64,000 nt of DNA from Opitutus sp. GAS368 (GTDB taxonomy: Bacteria > Verrucomicrobiota > Verrucomicrobiia > Opitutales > Opitutaceae). The notes under the pieces are model-generated. The model saw nothing but the letters and a program-made list of their open reading frames with translations, searched no databases and was not told the origin of the DNA. Positions 46,625 through 54,641 of this stretch are shown here, piece after piece. Each line of letters begins with the position of its first letter. The stretch's first letter is position 1. The position numbers and the translations under genes were made by a program. The stretch lies in assembly GCF_900104925.1 (NCBI RefSeq), contig NZ_LT629735.1, positions 2,760,291-2,824,290 on the forward strand, written 5' to 3'.

Positions 46625-47560
46625 TCAGCTTGCGGGAAGCGGGGTGGGCCGAAAGGGTGGGGCGGATTCCGTCGGGGCCGGGCCGACCACCGCGCGGGCC
46701 ACCTCGGCAAAGAGCAAGGCCCCCCTGCCCAGATGCCGCCGGCGGTGCCGCACCAGGGCGATGTCGCGCGAGGGCTGGACGGGCCCGCTGAACTTGCGGA
46801 AAATCAGTCCCTCGGGGTCGGTCGCGCTGCGGGCGCTCTTGGGCAGGACTGTGACCCCGAGCCCCATGGCCGTAAGCGATTTGGCAGTGGCGAGCTGCCC
46901 GCAGCGGTGACTGATCCGCGGCTCGAAGTCATGATCGCCGCAGAAGTGCTGGATCTGCAGCGTGAGCGTGGAGGCATCGCCGAGCAGAATGAAGTTTTCC
47001 TCGCGGAGGGACTCGAAAGTCAGAGTGGCGGCCTGCGCCAGACGATGGGTCGCGCTCATGGCGACCCAGAGGGGCTCGCTGTAGAGTTTTTCGATGTGCA
47101 GGCGAGGTTCGTTGAAGGGGAGGGAGATCAAAGCCCAGTCTAAGTGTCCATCTAGAACTGCCTCGGCGAGCGGCCGGCGAAAATCCTCCTGCGTCTGGAT
47201 GTTGAGCTGGATTTCACTCGCCCGACAGTAAGCCAGGACCGCTGGAAAGAAGAACGGGGCGACCGTGGGGATGGCTCCAACAACAACCTTCGGGCCTATG
47301 CCCGTATTCTCTTTGAGTTCCTGCAGGGTCTGGTCGACATCTCCCAAGATGCGGCGGGCGCCCTCCATCAGGGTCTTGCCCGCTTCAGTAAGCACGGCCT
47401 TGCGGCCGAGCCGGTGAAAGAGCTGCTGCCCGAACTCTTCCTCGAGGTTCAGGATTTGCTGGCTGAGCGATGGCTGGGAGATGAAAGAGCGTTGGGCGGC
47501 TTTCGTAAAATTGCCTGTCTCAGCGACTGCCAAGAAGTAACGCAATTGGTATAATTCCAT
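46625..47560 (-). CDS. LysR family transcriptional regulator
   Basis: 311 residues. The N-terminal winged helix-turn-helix is MELYQLRYFLAVAETGNFTKAA, followed by QPSLSQQILNLEEEFGQQLFHR, and then an effector-binding domain (about 90-295). The first helices resemble the OxyR/CynR type (YQLRYF). It precedes the MFS gene on the same strand by 38 bases, so they may be one transcript, and it is divergent from the 56-residue membrane-protein gene. Confidence 0.92.
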   Translation of the reverse strand: MELYQLRYFLAVAETGNFTKAAQRSFISQPSLSQQILNLEEEFGQQLFHRLGRKAVLTEAGKTLMEGARRILGDVDQTLQELKENTGIGPKVVVGAIPTVAPFFFPAVLAYCRASEIQLNIQTQEDFRRPLAEAVLDGHLDWALISLPFNEPRLHIEKLYSEPLWVAMSATHRLAQAATLTFESLREENFILLGDASTLTLQIQHFCGDHDFEPRISHRCGQLATAKSLTAMGLGVTVLPKSARSATDPEGLIFRKFSGPVQPSRDIALVRHRRRHLGRGALLFAEVARAVVGPAPTESAPPFRPTPLPAS

Positions 47561-47677
47561 AGCTAAATCAGATAGTTAAAATAGAAACTAAGTATTTAGG
47601 CTATTGAAAGAGTTAAGGTATACTCAGGCCAGCACCAAATCAGGTGCTCAGAGAAAAACACCAAACCAATCAACTTT

Positions 47678-47848
47678 ATGAAGACCAACACTCTCCAGAT
47701 CACCCTTACGGCAATCGTCGCCAGCAGCCTGGCGCTGTTCGCGGTCACGACCATCGCGGTCAGCATCAGCTACCTCGCCGTAGGCATCCTCATCGCGGTG
47801 GCGGCCGTGGACTACCGGCAGGGGCCCAAGAACTACGCTGCGCGGTAA
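47678..47848 (+). CDS. Small membrane protein, 56 residues
   Basis: A short frame starting at ATG 47678. The sequence KTNTLQITLTAIVASSLALF begins a long hydrophobic region. Segments of about 18-20 residues suggest two helices, and the tail is charged (DYRQGPKNYAAR). A strong terminator follows directly at 47881, so the gene is a separate small transcript. It lies opposite a LysR gene, with an AT-rich region (TATACT at 47619) between the two starts. No family is recognised. Confidence 0.65.
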   Translation: MKTNTLQITLTAIVASSLALFAVTTIAVSISYLAVGILIAVAAVDYRQGPKNYAAR

Positions 47849-47880
47849 GCGCCTATTTTAAGTCAGTGTCAGTGTGTAAC

Positions 47881-47910
47881 AGAGGCCGGGGCGAACCCCC
47901 GGCCTCTTTT
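47881..47910 (+). terminator. Rho-independent terminator after the 56-residue gene
   Basis: Stem AGAGGCCGGGG / CCCCGGCCTCT with a 5-base loop and TTTT tail. This confirms a short transcript ending 33 bases after the stop. Confidence 0.93.
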
Positions 47911-47998
47911 AATGTCTGCACCCGGCGCCTTCCGGGCGCAACGTAGACAAAATTCCGGCCCCGTGACGCTCTTCAGGAAACAACCCCCGACGGATTGC

Positions 47999-48514
47999 AT
48001 GGAGGCGACACATGATCATGGCACCTGGAAACACTGGCTCGAAGCCCACGGCCCCAAGCTGCTGCTGTGCGCCCGTCAGTGGACCCGTTCGCTCGCCGAT
48101 GCCGAGGATGTGGTCCAGGAAGCCTTCGTGCGCTATTGGCGCCACCAACGGCACCTCCCCGGCGATCCGCAGGCCCTGCTTATCACGTCCATCCGCCGGG
48201 CCGCGCTGGACCACGCCCGCCGGCACGCCCGCCGCACGGCCCGCGAAGAGAAGGCCGATGGCGGACTCGAGGAGCGTGAATACACTTTCGAACCCCAGCC
48301 CGGAGAGGACGCCGATCGCCGCCATGAGATCGAAGCTGCGCTGCAACGCCTGCCCGCCGGCCAGCGCGAGGTCCTCGTGCTCAAGATCTGGAATGAGCTC
48401 ACTTTCGAACAAATCGGCGAGACCCTTGAAATCCCGCCCAACACCGCCGCTTCGCGCTACCGCTACGCGCTGGCCGCGCTCCGCAAGGAATTGAAGCCCG
48501 CCTGCCATGGATGA
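47999..48514 (+). CDS. ECF-type RNA polymerase sigma factor
   Basis: About 171 residues from ATG 47999. Region 2 is ARQWTRSLADAEDVVQEAFVRYW and region 4 is LPAGQREVLVLKIWNELTFEQIGETLEIPPN, an intact helix-turn-helix. There is no sigma-1 or sigma-3 domain, as usual for ECF factors. It overlaps the next gene, encoding a membrane protein, by 8 bases. It probably controls the envelope-related operon that follows. Confidence 0.92.
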   Translation: MEATHDHGTWKHWLEAHGPKLLLCARQWTRSLADAEDVVQEAFVRYWRHQRHLPGDPQALLITSIRRAALDHARRHARRTAREEKADGGLEEREYTFEPQPGEDADRRHEIEAALQRLPAGQREVLVLKIWNELTFEQIGETLEIPPNTAASRYRYALAALRKELKPACHG

Positions 48515-49025
48515 ATCACTCCAGGAACTGGAAGCCGAATTGAAAACGCTGCAGCCGCGCCGCGCCGCGCCGCGGTGGCTTGCCCAGGTCAACCGGGAGC
48601 TGGCCGCCGAACTGCCCGCGTCCGTGCGTCCCCGCTATGCCACGGCGACCAATCTGAGCTCTTGGAAATGGCTGGGCTGGCGCACGGCCGGTCTCGCCGC
48701 GCTGGCGCTGGTGGCTGCATTCGTCGCGATCAATTTCCGTCAGCCGCAATCCGCACCCACGGATCGCACCCTGGCGGCCGCCACTCCGGCGGTGCCGGCC
48801 CCGGCCAGTGTCGCGGCTTATCAGCCGGTGACGGCCACAAACGTCCTCTACGACCTGAAGGACGAGGGCGCGGTGAAGATCGACGGGGACACTTCCGCCC
48901 GGCAGGTCCGGGCGCGTTTTGTGGACACATACACTTGGAAGAACCCGCGCAACAATGCCTCGATCAAATGGACCGTCCCGCGCGACGAGGTCCGCGTCAT
49001 GCCCGCCAGCTACAACCCGAATTAA
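48507..49025 (+). CDS. Putative membrane-anchored anti-sigma-like protein
   Basis: 172 residues. A cytoplasmic N-terminus, one membrane helix (about 57-73, TAGLAALALVAAFVAINF) and a periplasmic tail are seen. No zinc-binding HxxxCxxC anti-sigma motif is present. It overlaps the sigma factor start-to-stop, a strong positional argument for an anti-sigma role. The call is based on position and topology only. Confidence 0.6.
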   Translation: MDESLQELEAELKTLQPRRAAPRWLAQVNRELAAELPASVRPRYATATNLSSWKWLGWRTAGLAALALVAAFVAINFRQPQSAPTDRTLAAATPAVPAPASVAAYQPVTATNVLYDLKDEGAVKIDGDTSARQVRARFVDTYTWKNPRNNASIKWTVPRDEVRVMPASYNPN

Positions 49026-49058
49026 TCCTCCTCCGAAACCCAACCCTCAATTCCCCTT

Positions 49059-50057
49059 ATGAAAGCATCCCTCAAATACCTGCTGCCGGCTCTCGCCGTG
49101 GCCGCTGTCACTCCTTCCGCCTGGGCCGAAAAGGAAATCACCATTCGTCGCCTCGACCAAGACGCGCCGCACCATGGCATGCCAATGCGCGACGACGATG
49201 ACGACCGGATGGAAAAGGAGAAGGTCACTTTCCTGGGGGTCGAGACCGCACCGGTCAGCCGCACCCTGACCGCCCAGCTCGGGCTCGGTCGCGATACCGG
49301 CTTGGTGGTCACGCGCCTTGCGGAGAAAAGCCCGGCGGCCGACCTCTTGAAGGAAGACGATGTGCTGATCAAGCTGGACGACCAGATCTTGGTGAACCAG
49401 CAGCAGCTCGGTGTACTGGTGCGGGCCAAAAAGGAAGGTGATGAGGTCAGGCTGACCGTGATACGCGGCGGCAAGGAAACGACGGTCAAGGCGAAGCTCG
49501 GCAGCCACGAGGTGCCGAAGATGGCGGGTAATTTCTTCTTCCAAAACGGCCCCGGTGGTTTTGGCGGGACCATGCCGCTGCCGCCTGAGGGCCTTGCCCG
49601 CCTGCGTGAGCTGCCGGGCATGGACGATGATCATGCGCGGGATGTCCTGAGCATGATTGGCCGGGAACATCGGAATTTCATGACTGGTCCCGGCGTGCGC
49701 ATCTTCCGGCGCGGCGGACAAGGCTCCACCATCCTCGATCTGCCCAACAGCAATATCTCCTACTCGGACGACGACGGTTCGGTCGAAATCAAGGCGAATG
49801 ACGGGAAGCGCGAGCTCACGGTGAAGGACGCCAAGGGCAAGGTGACCTTCCAGGGGCCGGTTAACACGGAGGAGGATCGCAAGAAGCTCCCGCCCGAGGT
49901 GCTGCAGCAGCTTGAGAAGCTGGATCCCGACAGCATCAACTTCGAGCCGGGCGAAAAATTCCGGCGCGACGTGCTGCCGCTGCCGGGGGAACCGGCCAAG
50001 ACCAAGATCCGTCAGGAACTCGGCCGTCCGGTCGATCCGCAGCAGCGCCCGCTGTAA
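49059..50057 (+). CDS. Secreted PDZ-domain protein
   Basis: 332 residues with a signal peptide (KASLKYLLPALAVAAVTPSAWA). A His/Asp/Met-rich stretch (PHHGMPMRDDDDD) is followed by a PDZ domain: TFLGVETAPVSRTLTAQLGLG and GLVVTRLAEKSPAADLLKEDDVLIKLDDQ. The C-terminal part has no clear fold. No protease domain is present. It is the third gene of the ECF sigma unit and may be a substrate-sensing partner for an envelope protease. Confidence 0.8.
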   Translation: MKASLKYLLPALAVAAVTPSAWAEKEITIRRLDQDAPHHGMPMRDDDDDRMEKEKVTFLGVETAPVSRTLTAQLGLGRDTGLVVTRLAEKSPAADLLKEDDVLIKLDDQILVNQQQLGVLVRAKKEGDEVRLTVIRGGKETTVKAKLGSHEVPKMAGNFFFQNGPGGFGGTMPLPPEGLARLRELPGMDDDHARDVLSMIGREHRNFMTGPGVRIFRRGGQGSTILDLPNSNISYSDDDGSVEIKANDGKRELTVKDAKGKVTFQGPVNTEEDRKKLPPEVLQQLEKLDPDSINFEPGEKFRRDVLPLPGEPAKTKIRQELGRPVDPQQRPL

Positions 50058-50065
50058 AACAATTA

Positions 50066-50085
50066 GGCGCGGCCTGGGCCGCGCC
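50066..50085 (+). repeat. Perfect hairpin after the PDZ gene
   Basis: GGCGCGGCC-TG-GGCCGCGCC, 9-bp stem with 2-base loop and no T-tract. It lies just before a terminator. Confidence 0.6.
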
Positions 50086-50101
50086 AGTGTGTGTGCAATG
50101 C

Positions 50102-50131
50102 ACCGGGGTGACGTGAAAGCGTCGCCCCGGT
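50102..50131. terminator. Terminator between convergent genes
   Basis: Stem ACCGGGGTGACG / CGTCGCCCCGGT with one wobble, then TTTGCTTT. It serves the PDZ operon and possibly the convergent DUF4199 gene, whose stop lies 6 bases further on. Confidence 0.8.
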
Positions 50132-50136
50132 TTGCT

Positions 50137-50661
50137 TTAGGCAGCCGGCTTCAGCTCGTCCGGAGCGGGGCGCTTCAGGATGGCGGCGATGATCAAGCTG
50201 ATGACAAAGCAGACGATAAAACCGATCACAAAACCGAAGCCGGCGTAGAGGCCAGGACCAGACCATTTTTCCGTCATGTCAGCCATCCGGTCGATCTGGG
50301 CATCGGGAATGCCTTTGGCGGCCCACTGCTCGCGCATCATATTAAGCTGGTAGGTGAAGAAATTCGGGTTGACGAACTTGAAGTGGATATAGGCGTAAAC
50401 CGATCCCATGAGCGTGGCATAAAGGCTGATCAAGGTGCCGGCACCCAAGGCCTGACCGTAGCTAAAGCCTTTGCCGGGCGTTTCCTCGCGCACTGCTTTG
50501 ACGCCGAGATAGAGCACCGCGATGGTGATAAGGAGGCGAAGCCACTCGATCTTTTGGCCGATCGCCAGTTTTTCGGTCTGAAACCCGGTGAAGAACATCA
50601 GGAGGCTGAAAACGGCGCCGCAGATAGTCAGGGTGAGTGCGTAGAGGAATTTGGTGCTCAT
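50137..50661 (-). CDS. DUF4199 family membrane protein
   Basis: 174 residues with four hydrophobic segments. The N-terminal pair is FLYALTLTICGAVFSLLMFF and LRLLITIAVLYLGVKAVRE, and YGQALGAGTLISLYATLMGSV is a family hallmark. A charged loop (about 108-130) precedes the last helix. DUF4199 proteins are typical of Bacteroidota and Verrucomicrobiota. The function is not known. Confidence 0.82.
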   Translation of the reverse strand: MSTKFLYALTLTICGAVFSLLMFFTGFQTEKLAIGQKIEWLRLLITIAVLYLGVKAVREETPGKGFSYGQALGAGTLISLYATLMGSVYAYIHFKFVNPNFFTYQLNMMREQWAAKGIPDAQIDRMADMTEKWSGPGLYAGFGFVIGFIVCFVISLIIAAILKRPAPDELKPAA

Positions 50662-50909
50662 GGCCGAACCTTGAGGGTGACGGCTGGCAAGCTCAATGCC
50701 GTTGTGACAGACGGCAGTCAGCCCAGATGGGCGGTTTTAACGATTGTCGCCGGCGAGCACACGGCCGAGTCCGCCCAAGATGGAGCCTTCCTCGCGACCG
50801 CCTGGCCTGTCTTAGGGCGCCGCAGCCACGATCCGGCCGGACCAGGGAGGAGAAGGGGAGAGGGACTGGAGTCAGGTCCTGCCTGGACCATCGGTCAGGC
50901 GGATCGGGA

Positions 50910-51203
50910 TCATTGATCTGAGGGCTTGAGTGTAACGATCGTCGCACCCCAGCTGCCCGATGTTTCATCACCCTGAACAAAGCCGGCCACGCCGGGAGAG
51001 CGGCGGAGATGCGTGTGCACGGTTTCGCGCAGCGTGCCCGTCCCTTTGCCGTGCACCACCCGCACGCGGCGGATGCCGCGCTGTCTGCATTCCGCAAAAT
51101 AGTCATCGAGTAACGGTATGACCTCCACCGGCCGAAAGGTATGCAGATCCAGTTCGCCCGTGATGGGAAGAGAGATTGGTTTGTTCGGTTCCTCCGTCGG
51201 CAC
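50910..51203 (-). CDS. Smr (MutS2 C-terminal) domain protein
   Basis: 97 residues, essentially a stand-alone Smr domain. ELDLHTFRPVEVIPLL is the DLHG-like motif (here DLHT). VRVVHGKGTGTLRETVHTHL contains the HGKGxGxLR motif. This domain is an endonuclease-type or RNA-binding module. The short length matches minimal Smr proteins. Confidence 0.9.
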   Translation of the reverse strand: MPTEEPNKPISLPITGELDLHTFRPVEVIPLLDDYFAECRQRGIRRVRVVHGKGTGTLRETVHTHLRRSPGVAGFVQGDETSGSWGATIVTLKPSDQ

Positions 51204-51240
51204 AGGTCTTATTCTCAGTGGCGGTCAAAAACAGGCGACA

Positions 51241-51270
51241 AAAAACCCGCCCCTTTCGAGGCGGGCTTTT
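51241..51270 (-). terminator. Terminator downstream of the secreted 93-residue gene
   Basis: On the minus strand, stem CCCGCC / GGCGGG with an 8-base loop is followed by a run of T. It separates the 93-residue gene from the Smr gene. Confidence 0.85.
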
Positions 51271-51312
51271 GACACACACACACTAGCAAAGAACACACTG
51301 AACAACCAAAAA

Positions 51313-51594
51313 TCAGGATTTCGCGAGACGCACCGCGCCGAGTGGCTTGAAAACCTGCGCGATCCGGGCCTTGAGTGCGGGCAATTCCAGCGATACGGCC
51401 ACCGGCTTGGCGGCTTGGGCGCGGAGTGCATCCAGGCTGGCGGCGATGTATTGCTCGACCGATGAATTGCGGGTGCTCTCGACGAGAAAAGTAGGAAGAA
51501 CGACGAACTCAGACCGTGACTGGCTTTGAGCGGCACTGGCGCCAGTGGCGAGCACCACGAGAAGGACGAGGGAGAGAAGGGAAGTCGTTTTCAT
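51313..51594 (-). CDS. Small secreted protein, unknown function
   Basis: 93 residues with a signal peptide (KTTSLLSLVLLVVLATGASA), cleaved near ASA-AQ. The mature part is about 70 residues, mostly helical (SVEQYIAASLDALRAQ). No family or motif is recognised. It has its own terminator at 51241. Confidence 0.65.
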   Translation of the reverse strand: MKTTSLLSLVLLVVLATGASAAQSQSRSEFVVLPTFLVESTRNSSVEQYIAASLDALRAQAAKPVAVSLELPALKARIAQVFKPLGAVRLAKS

Positions 51595-51777
51595 GAGAAA
51601 TGTTTTGTTGCCCTACATACACGCAAGCGATGTGCCAAGTTACAGGCGCTCGCGTAAACCATTGTCACCTAGCCGATAGAAATATTCTTCACGCTTTTTG
51701 CCCAAGTCACATGAAGGCATGGATGCACGAAGTTGAAATCGGTGGTTCCCACGAATGGGACAATTCCCCGGTCATGC

Positions 51778-52167
51778 ATGACCATGACTTCCGTCCGCGC
51801 CGGTGAGCCGCGCCCAACTGAGGTGGAGCCGGTTTTTCCACGAGTACTCTTCGGCCTCATTCAATTGATGGCGCTCTTTTTCGCCGGGCATTTGTTCTAC
51901 GGGGTCGATGTCTTCGGCCACTTCGGCAACCTGCTCATCGCGCGTGCCAGCGGCGCTTGGTTCCCCGTCAGCTTCATGCCGGAGTTCAAGCAGCACATTG
52001 CGCGGTTCACGATCGCCTACTGGGTGATCGACGGTTTCGGCGGGGTGCTCTGGACCGGTAGCAGTCTCACGCAGCTCCTGCCGACGCTGCGCATCCTGCT
52101 CGGCACCACCGCGGTCGCGATGACGATTGCGGTGTGGCGGTTCAACCGCAGCCGGCTCTTTGATTAA
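51778..52167 (+). CDS. Small polytopic membrane protein, unknown function
   Basis: About 129 residues from ATG 51778 (51784 and 51733 are alternatives). Three hydrophobic stretches are visible: FGLIQLMALFFAGHLFYG, a central FTIAYWVIDGFGGVLW, and LRILLGTTAVAMTIAVW. The N-terminus is Pro/Arg-rich. The gene is convergent with tatA (one base between the stops). No family is assigned. Confidence 0.55.
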   Translation: MTMTSVRAGEPRPTEVEPVFPRVLFGLIQLMALFFAGHLFYGVDVFGHFGNLLIARASGAWFPVSFMPEFKQHIARFTIAYWVIDGFGGVLWTGSSLTQLLPTLRILLGTTAVAMTIAVWRFNRSRLFD

Positions 52168-52168
52168 T

Positions 52169-52423
52169 CTAATCCGCGGCGGGCGGGGGTGACGGCTTTT
52201 CCGGCGCGGCCTGCTGGATGGCACCGACGGGCTTCGGGGCCGGTTTGACCGGCTCCTCTTCCATTGCGCGGCGAACCTCCTCCTCCACGCCGCTCGCGGC
52301 CTTCTTGAACTCCCGGATCGATTTGCCGATGCCGCGGGCAAGCTCCGGCATCTTGTCTGCCCCGAACAGGAGCAAAAAGATGAAGAGAATCAGCATTACT
52401 TCGGGACCACCGATGTCGAACAT
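52169..52423 (-). CDS. tatA: Sec-independent translocase TatA family protein
   Basis: 84 residues. N-terminal membrane helix GGPEVMLILFIFLLLFGADKMPELARGIG and amphipathic helix IREFKKAASGVEEEVRRAM are standard TatA/TatB architecture. The FGADKMPELAR hinge matches TatA. The tail is Pro/Lys-rich. Tat export is consistent with the Tat signal on ActB. tatC is not in the window. Confidence 0.92.
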   Translation of the reverse strand: MFDIGGPEVMLILFIFLLLFGADKMPELARGIGKSIREFKKAASGVEEEVRRAMEEEPVKPAPKPVGAIQQAAPEKPSPPPAAD

Positions 52424-52472
52424 GGGGAAAGTAGACGGTGAAGTGGGGAAAAAGTAACGGAAAAATCCGCGG

Positions 52473-53558
52473 TTATTTCTCGATCTCGTAACGGCCCACC
52501 ATTCCGGCCTTCACGTGGTCGTCCACGTGGCAGTGGTAAAGCCAGATGCCGGGGTTGTCGGCGCGCATGTCGGCCACCTTCATACTGGCGGGGAGGAGCT
52601 CCACGACGTCCGTGCGCCGGCCCTCGTGCAGCACGGTGTTGCCGTGCCAGTGGGGCGTGTGGACGTCGGTGCTGTCACCCAGTGCGACCAGATACCAGCG
52701 CACCCGTTCGCCGACCCTCATGCGCAGCATGGGCAGGTTGCCAAAGACATAACCGTTGATGCTGTGGAAGCGATTGAGGCTGGTGGCGTTGGAACCGGAG
52801 GCGAGCAGCGCGGCGTTGCGCAGAGAGAACCGGCTCTGGGTCTCGTCAAAGTTCATGAAGAGCGTGATAAATTCGCGGTCCACGTCCTTCGGCGATCCGT
52901 CGGGGCGGGCTTCGCCGTGGCGAGTGACGATCAACGCGCCGACCAGTCCGGTATTGATGTCCTGCGGGCTGTTCACGTGTGCGTGATACAGCCACACGAC
53001 GGAACTGGGATCCTGCGGGCCGGGCCCGGAGCGGGTGGGGACCTGCCAGCGGTAGGTGTAGGTGTCGCTTGGCGCGATGGCTTCGTCGTCCTTGTCGGAA
53101 CCACTCGTGCCGTCCGGGTAGCGGGCCCCCTCGTAGGGTTTCAGGTAATGCACCCCGTGCGCGTGCAGGCTGACAGGGAACGAGGTGTTGTTCTTCAACG
53201 TGACCTCGATACGGTCGCCAACCTCGGCGCGGATGATGGGGCCAAGGATGCCCGCATGCTCCCAAGCGGACGGCCGGGGCTTGAGCCGGGTGAAGGTCTC
53301 ATCGGTGTATTCGCGGAAGACGGCCTTCTTGAAGACAGGCGGCCGGCCGTCGGCGCCGCGTTTGAGCCAGGGGGTATCATCGCCGCAACACTCGAGACTG
53401 AAGACCACGTTGCCGGCCGGGGCGTAGTTCCAGTCCACTTCATCCGCGGCGATGTAGTAGATGCGGGTCTCACCGGTCAGCGGTTCGGTTTCCGCGGCGG
53501 CCAATCTGACGGCCACCACCGCCGCCAGCCCGGCGGCGCGGATCCAGCGCAGGTTCAT
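52473..53558 (-). CDS. Two-domain multicopper oxidase
   Basis: 361 residues from ATG 53558, chosen to begin a signal peptide (NLRWIRAAGLAAVVAVRLAAA) and overlap the epimerase-like gene. The trinuclear-site ligands are His132/134 (HAHG), His192/194 (YHAH) and His303/305 (HWHG). The type 1 site is only in the second domain: His300, Cys343, His348 and Met353 in LYHCHVDDHVKAGM. Two-domain form (small-laccase-like) is shorter than three-domain oxidases. Substrate may be phenolics or metal ions; copper resistance is one option. Confidence 0.9.
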   Translation of the reverse strand: MNLRWIRAAGLAAVVAVRLAAAETEPLTGETRIYYIAADEVDWNYAPAGNVVFSLECCGDDTPWLKRGADGRPPVFKKAVFREYTDETFTRLKPRPSAWEHAGILGPIIRAEVGDRIEVTLKNNTSFPVSLHAHGVHYLKPYEGARYPDGTSGSDKDDEAIAPSDTYTYRWQVPTRSGPGPQDPSSVVWLYHAHVNSPQDINTGLVGALIVTRHGEARPDGSPKDVDREFITLFMNFDETQSRFSLRNAALLASGSNATSLNRFHSINGYVFGNLPMLRMRVGERVRWYLVALGDSTDVHTPHWHGNTVLHEGRRTDVVELLPASMKVADMRADNPGIWLYHCHVDDHVKAGMVGRYEIEK

Positions 53559-54475
53559 CCGAGCGTGATCTCGACGTAGAATTTCTGGGTTTGCCCGGGC
53601 ACGACCGAGTGGAGCCCGATCTTGGTCTCGGCGGCATTGGGCGGCCCCATCCAAGGCTCGATGCAATAGTAGGGCGATTTGTCGTCCGCGGTCCACGTGA
53701 CCACGGCGAGGTCACCGGCCGGGCTGTTGGCCATGCCGCTTCGGAAGTGCAGGCGGTTGCCGGTCGGTAGCTCGGTGACGGCAAAGACCTCGCGGCGCAG
53801 GCCGGTGTGGATGAGGTCGATGAGACTGGGGTTGGCGAGCGTCTCGCGGGCACTGACTTTGGTGAATGGCACCAGCCCGCCGCGCTCGTCACGTTGGAAA
53901 TACTTGGTCGCGGTGGTTTCGAACAGATAGTCCTTGCGGGTGCGGCCGGCACTCCACGGCAAGGTGAAGTAGAAATGGTGGCCTGCGGACCAAGGCATCG
54001 GCTTGCTGCCGAGGTTGGTCAGTTGCAGTTCCACAAACAGCCCGCGCGGGTCGAAGCGGTAGCTGACGACGAATTCGTAGTCGTAGGGATAGGCGGCCTT
54101 GGCGGCTTCGTCGGGTACGAACTGTGCGGAGAAGCCGCCTTCGTCGAGCCGGATGGTGCGGAACTTGCCCTGCCGGGCGAGACCATGCATCGGCATCGGA
54201 CGGCGCACGCCATCTTCTGCGCGCCAGTGGTGGATTTCACCCTGATCGTAGGAGCGTCCGCCGAAAGGAAAGAGGATCGGATTGCCGCCACGGACACTGG
54301 CGATGGCGTCGAGGTTTCCCACCTCGGGCCAGTAGACGATGTCGCGCACGCTGCCATCTCCCAGCGTGACATTCCAATTCATGAGCCGGGCGCCCTTTTC
54401 CGGCAACGCCAGGAAGGAGGAGGTGCCGACCTGCCATTTGAAAATCGTTTGCCCGAGATACGGGATGCGTTCCAT
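53555..54475 (-). CDS. Aldose 1-epimerase (galactose mutarotase)-like protein
   Basis: 306 residues. The beta-sandwich pattern is visible: GGNPILFPFGGRSYD, MPMHGLARQGKF with a catalytic-type His, and WSAGHHFYFTLP with the second His region. YYCIEPWMGPPNAAET carries the acidic residue near the C-terminus. It overlaps the multicopper oxidase start by ATGA and is on the same strand. The YeaD-like hexose-6-phosphate form cannot be excluded. Reason for coupling to a copper oxidase is not evident. Confidence 0.85.
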   Translation of the reverse strand: MERIPYLGQTIFKWQVGTSSFLALPEKGARLMNWNVTLGDGSVRDIVYWPEVGNLDAIASVRGGNPILFPFGGRSYDQGEIHHWRAEDGVRRPMPMHGLARQGKFRTIRLDEGGFSAQFVPDEAAKAAYPYDYEFVVSYRFDPRGLFVELQLTNLGSKPMPWSAGHHFYFTLPWSAGRTRKDYLFETTATKYFQRDERGGLVPFTKVSARETLANPSLIDLIHTGLRREVFAVTELPTGNRLHFRSGMANSPAGDLAVVTWTADDKSPYYCIEPWMGPPNAAETKIGLHSVVPGQTQKFYVEITLG

Positions 54476-54641
54476 GGGTAACTTGGTAAACCAAAATGAC
54501 CGCAGCGTTCCAATACAAAGTCAGTTAAATTCTCGTTCTGCCTCGGAATGGGGCCAACGCGGGCGATTTTTGAAAGAAGGAGCCGGATTATAAGTTGGTG
54601 GTGCTTGCTAGCCGGTCGGTCAGGCGTAGACTGCCTCCCTG

